Of a stretch of 8,006 nucleotides of DNA, positions 5,045-8,006 are shown piece after piece (positions within the stretch are counted from its first letter, which is position 1; each line of letters opens with the position of its first letter). The translations under genes and the position numbers were made by a program. The notes under the pieces were generated by a model. It ran no database searches. It saw only the letters and a list, made by a program, of their open reading frames with translations, and was not told where the DNA came from. The stretch is taken from positions 1 through 8,006 of the forward strand of contig JAHIEM010000144.1 in the NCBI GenBank assembly GCA_018901625.1, in the 5' to 3' direction. Source of the DNA: Nanobdellota archaeon. Lineage in GTDB: Archaea > Nanobdellota > Nanobdellia > Pacearchaeales > GW2011-AR1.

Positions 5045-7576
5045 ATGATTAAAAAGAGTGTGACTGCGCCTGCTCCAGTTTCTTTTGAAAAAACAAAATA
5101 TCTGCTTACAATTTTAATTGCTTTGATATTAGTGTTGTTATTTTCTTTTGGATTTAGGCAGGGATTTGCCATATTTGGCCCGGATATTTCTGTTGTTAGA
5201 GAGATTAGTTATATTGGAGAGGTGGATGGCATAGAAAGTTTTTTGGTTTTATTGCATATTGAATCTAATAAGTATTTGATTGGGATTAAAGAATTTCTTC
5301 CTGATAATGCAAAAGTAGTTGATTATGGCTCAAGCAGTTATGATGTTTTTGAATTTAAAGAAAGCGAGAATGCATGGCTGATAGGTGATTCTTCTAAAAA
5401 GATTAATATAGATTTAACTTATATTCTCGAGGCTGATTCTACTGATGAGCTGAATGGAGAGGTTTTATATTCTTTAAATGAAAATATTGAAAGCGCTGAA
5501 ATTGGCGGGGATAGTTCATTATGCTTTTTTCCTATATGCATGGAAAAAGAAATTATTGCTGGTGATTTTTATCCTATTGTTTTTAATGCAGGCGAGGGAT
5601 TTTTGAGCACTGCATTAATAACCAGAGCAGATGGCATGCAAGAAAGCAGTACAATAGAGATATGTAATTCTTCTGAATGCTTTGGACAGCAGAGAGTGTA
5701 TGTATTTTTTCCTGATGATTTTATTAATGAGGGGTATAAATTGCAGGTGTATGATTCTGCTAATGGGAATTGGATTGAATTTTTATTTAGTGTAACTGGG
5801 GGGAGGGATTTGAATAAAGAGATAAGTGAATGCTCTGAACTTAATGAGGGTGGAATTACTTATGTTTTGATGAATAATATAACTATTGATGAAGACTGCT
5901 TTACAATAACTGCTGATGATGTTGTTTTGGATGGGAATGGATATATTCTGTCTCATTATGGCGAGTCAGGAGGGTATGGAGTTTATGCTGAAGGAAGGAA
6001 GAATATAATTATAAAAAATCTAAGCATTAATGGTTTTTCTTATGGAATTTATTTTAGTGTAAATAACTCTCAATTCCAGGATTTGATAATAACTAATAAT
6101 GATTATGCTGGAATTTATCTTTACTCTAAATCAGATAATAATATCTTAAAAAATATAATCTCAAATTCAAATAAGGATGACTATTTTGAGTATGGAATAG
6201 GAATCGATATTTGGGGTTCAAATAATAGTTTAACAAATATAATCACTAATTCAAATAATAATGCGGGAGTTCATCTAGAAGGTTCGAATAATACTGTAAC
6301 GAATCTAACAGCAAATAATAACTGGCATGGAATTTATTTGCGGGAAGCATTTAATTGCAATGTAAAGAACACGATAACTAATAATAATTCTTTTGGAATA
6401 TCAATTGAAAGAGGCAATAATAACTCTTTTGAACAAGCAATCTCTAATTATAATATTGACAATGGGGTGCTCATACAAACTTCCTCTAATAATGTCTTTA
6501 GAAATATTTCTTTGAATTACAATGGTCAGGAAGGAATATGGGTTATGGCTAGTGGCAACAATAATTCATTTGAAAATGTTAATGCAAGTTCAAATGCTTT
6601 TGGCATATTAATTAGTGCATCTAGCAATAATAATTTTAACAATATAACTGCAAATTTAAATATGGGAGATGATTATGAAGCAGGATATGGCATTAAAATT
6701 GCAGGGGGAGAGAAGAATATTCTTAATAATGTAAGAGTATGCAGTAATCCTGATAAAGATTTCTACTGTTCTTCTTCATCAGGAACATCAGGAAAAGTAA
6801 ATAAATTAAAAATAAGAATTTCTGCATCAGCTGGCACGAGTGTTCCTTCATGCGAGGTGAACTGCCAGAACAGGCAGGTAGGTTACAGCAAAACAGAAAT
6901 AAGCAATTTAATGCTAAATGGAATTCCTATTGCTGGAGAGTATGTTGAAGCGAGTTTAAGTGATAATCCAACTGCAAATTCATTTACTAATGAGAAATTT
7001 ATTGAAGTAGAAGTGCCTTCAGATTCACCCTGGACATTGACAGGAGATGAGCATGTTCAGGCAGATGATGGGCAGACAGGAAGTTATGTTCCAAAGAAGG
7101 ACAGGATTGGAATGATTGTTTATGGAGTTTATGAAGGAGTTGCTGATGAAACAGTTTTATTTGAAGCAACCCATTACGGGCATGATCAAGGAAATTGGAA
7201 TGTAGGTTTATGGAGATATTATGGAAATGGTGTTCAGGTTCCTTACCGTGTTACTTGTCCGGGTGGAGCATCAGCATATCCTGGTGGGCCTGTTAATAAT
7301 AATCCTCTTCCAAGCAGGGTATTTTGGCAGAATGGGGATGATACTCATGCCTTTACAATTTCATACAATCCTGAAACAAGATATTTGTCTATTAATGTCG
7401 GTGGAACTGAAATAGAAGAAGGAAATGACTTCCCAAGAATAGACAGCCAGACTGTATGCAGCGGACAGACTGTTTTGTATGAGGGGGGAGAGGCAGGAAC
7501 AGGAAATAAATTTACAAAAGTGACTGCCTGCACAAATGGCTGGCCTGTCTTAGGAGTTAATTATGAAAACTGCTAA
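5045..7576 (+). CDS. Membrane-anchored extracellular NosD-like parallel beta-helix protein
   Basis: 843 residues. A positively charged N-terminus (MIKK) is followed by one hydrophobic segment at about 18-37 (YLLTILIALILVLLFSFGF), a signal-anchor or uncleaved signal, so the rest should lie outside the cell. Residues about 45-250 look like one or two beta-sandwich (Ig-like) domains: FLVLLHIESNKYLIGIKEFLP followed later by W and Y positions typical of such folds, then an ICNSSECF pair. Residues about 257-565 are a right-handed beta-helix of the NosD/Beta_helix type, rich in NNN ladders (GSNNSLTNI, NNNSFEN); coils at residues 391 and 413 are 22 residues apart. Cys566/575 and Cys603/607 follow. 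The last 180 residues form a separate Cys-, Gly- and aromatic-rich domain (C738, C805, C829, C843) that I do not recognise. Such proteins often bind or cleave polysaccharide or serve as adhesins; no catalytic residues can be named. No C-terminal membrane anchor is seen. Confidence 0.85.
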   Translation: MIKKSVTAPAPVSFEKTKYLLTILIALILVLLFSFGFRQGFAIFGPDISVVREISYIGEVDGIESFLVLLHIESNKYLIGIKEFLPDNAKVVDYGSSSYDVFEFKESENAWLIGDSSKKINIDLTYILEADSTDELNGEVLYSLNENIESAEIGGDSSLCFFPICMEKEIIAGDFYPIVFNAGEGFLSTALITRADGMQESSTIEICNSSECFGQQRVYVFFPDDFINEGYKLQVYDSANGNWIEFLFSVTGGRDLNKEISECSELNEGGITYVLMNNITIDEDCFTITADDVVLDGNGYILSHYGESGGYGVYAEGRKNIIIKNLSINGFSYGIYFSVNNSQFQDLIITNNDYAGIYLYSKSDNNILKNIISNSNKDDYFEYGIGIDIWGSNNSLTNIITNSNNNAGVHLEGSNNTVTNLTANNNWHGIYLREAFNCNVKNTITNNNSFGISIERGNNNSFEQAISNYNIDNGVLIQTSSNNVFRNISLNYNGQEGIWVMASGNNNSFENVNASSNAFGILISASSNNNFNNITANLNMGDDYEAGYGIKIAGGEKNILNNVRVCSNPDKDFYCSSSSGTSGKVNKLKIRISASAGTSVPSCEVNCQNRQVGYSKTEISNLMLNGIPIAGEYVEASLSDNPTANSFTNEKFIEVEVPSDSPWTLTGDEHVQADDGQTGSYVPKKDRIGMIVYGVYEGVADETVLFEATHYGHDQGNWNVGLWRYYGNGVQVPYRVTCPGGASAYPGGPVNNNPLPSRVFWQNGDDTHAFTISYNPETRYLSINVGGTEIEEGNDFPRIDSQTVCSGQTVLYEGGEAGTGNKFTKVTACTNGWPVLGVNYENC
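6215..6346 (+). repeat. Recognisable 66-bp beta-helix coil repeats in the coding sequence
   Basis: GGTTCAAATAATAGTTTAAC at 6215 and GGTTCGAATAATACTGTAAC at 6281 are near-identical at DNA level and 66 bases (22 residues, one helical coil) apart, encoding GSNNSLTN and GSNNTVTN. The motif GGAATTTAT also recurs near 6045, 6111 and 6329. This indicates coil duplication within the beta-helix. Confidence 0.6.
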
Positions 7577-7925
7577 ATTATTATTTATATTAGTATTGGG
7601 AGTTTTTATAATTTCATTAGCAAGCGCAGGAGAGTTTTCTGATTTTATGAATAATTTAAAGAAAAATCCTGCTGATTTTTCAATTGTTGTGAGCAGTTAT
7701 TTAAGCAGTGAGGAGATTAAATTTGCAGAAGAGCTTTCTATTGTTTCTAAAGTTAAAATTAGTTCTGATGATATTGAGAAAAATGAAAATATGATAATTA
7801 TTGGAAAATCAGGAGAGAATAAAAAAGCTGTTCTTGGGAATTCTGATTTTCCAATGCATATTTCTGCAAATAATTTATTTATATCAGGAAATGAAGAAGA
7901 GAATATTGGAAATTTGAAGAATTAG
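7563..7925 (+). CDS. Short secreted protein with signal peptide, possibly a truncated surface-layer-type protein
   Basis: 120 residues. The signal peptide is clear: MKTAK, a hydrophobic core (LLFILVLGVFIISLA) and a probable cleavage site ASA/GE near residue 22. The mature part has alternating strand and helix segments (FSIVVSSYLSSEEIKFAEEL, then ENMIIIGKSGENKKAV and NNLFISGNEEEN). This is reminiscent of the small Rossmann-like repeats in archaeal S-layer or cell-wall proteins, but the match is by eye only. The ATG lies within the 3' end of the beta-helix gene, overlapping it by 14 bases, so translation is probably coupled and both are on one transcript. The frame remains open after the TAG to the window edge, so the protein may be a truncated version of something longer. 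Confidence 0.7.
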   Translation: MKTAKLLFILVLGVFIISLASAGEFSDFMNNLKKNPADFSIVVSSYLSSEEIKFAEELSIVSKVKISSDDIEKNENMIIIGKSGENKKAVLGNSDFPMHISANNLFISGNEEENIGNLKN

Positions 7926-8006
7926 ATTTTTTATTTTTCAGGTGGAAGTTTGCCTATTGAAAGGCAGGAGGGAATTCTTGAATTTTCAAGCAAGTGGGAG
8001 GAGCTA
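7926..8006 (+). other. In-frame continuation after the TAG, open to the window edge
   Basis: The frame of the secreted protein continues for 27 sense codons to base 8006, with protein-like content (FSGGSLPIERQEGILEF, then SSKWEEL). It may be the rest of the same gene broken by a nonsense change, or the start of a new gene: TTG at 7950 has GGTGG at 7941-7945 as a weak ribosome site. TAG also ends the tnpB fragment and the ATPase gene here, so general reassignment of TAG is unlikely. Confidence 0.35.
7927..7938 (+). terminator. T-rich tract directly after the stop codon
   Basis: TTTTTTATTTTT begins two bases after TAG 7923-7925. Archaeal intrinsic termination needs mainly an oligo-T tract, so this could end the transcript of the two surface-protein genes. 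If the frame beyond the TAG is really coding, the tract would instead be a candidate site for a frameshift or sequencing error. Confidence 0.35.

Noticed and set aside
6100..6660. AAT-rich repeats considered as a CRISPR array or tandem satellite
   Set aside because: The periodicity is about 66 bases and in frame, and encodes Asn-ladder coils of a beta-helix. There are no identical repeats with unique spacers.
7221..7415. 64-codon frame inside the beta-helix gene
   Set aside because: It lies in another frame of the C-terminal domain coding sequence and has no start signals of its own.
7923..7925. TAG as pyrrolysine codon
   Set aside because: TAG is the apparent normal stop of the tnpB fragment and the ATPase gene, and a T-rich terminator-like tract follows. 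No pyl genes are visible.

Overview
The window looks like part of a low-GC archaeal chromosome, most likely from a DPANN-type lineage such as Pacearchaeota or Woesearchaeota. The reasons are an archaeal-type secretion ATPase, TATA-like boxes about 26-27 bases upstream of start codons with no Shine-Dalgarno sequence (leaderless genes), an archaeal-looking IS200/IS605 TnpB tail, and NosD-like beta-helix surface proteins. The lineage is an inference; there is no rRNA or other marker gene here. All supported genes are on the + strand.

Layout. (1) Bases 1-225 are the 3' end of a tnpB gene. A right-end-like hairpin with an extrahelical T follows at 246-266. (2) Bases 291-445 hold two imperfect copies of a promoter/start block. 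They share a TAGAAAGATATTT box and an ATGCTATTTAAACA box, so the first residues of the next gene (MLFKQG) appear twice. (3) Bases 429-4802 encode a type II/IV secretion ATPase (VirB11/TadA/FlaI-like superfamily). Its P-loop is split exactly between the Walker A Lys and Thr by a 697-residue intein (1848-3938). The intein has complete splicing motifs, a two-motif LAGLIDADG endonuclease and an unusual extra region that I read as four successive XRE-like helix-turn-helix modules. The spliced ATPase would be 760 residues. (4) Bases 4803-5044 contain no intact canonical gene, but 4822-5013 is an open, protein-like frame with no good start codon, probably a gene remnant or a small unrecognised gene. 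(5) Bases 5045-7576 encode an 843-residue membrane-anchored extracellular protein with Ig-like, beta-helix and unassigned Cys-containing C-terminal regions. (6) It overlaps by 14 bases a short secreted protein (7563-7925). That gene ends in TAG followed by a T-rich tract, and the same frame then stays open to the window edge.

Functionally, the ATPase would power assembly or export of a pilus-like or secreted structure, but only after intein excision. The two downstream genes encode cell-surface or secreted proteins and have their own promoter. A link between them and the ATPase is possible but not shown. The most unusual items are the P-loop intein with its HTH-rich extension, the CxxC pairs in the ATPase N-terminal region, and the duplicated gene start next to the transposon end.
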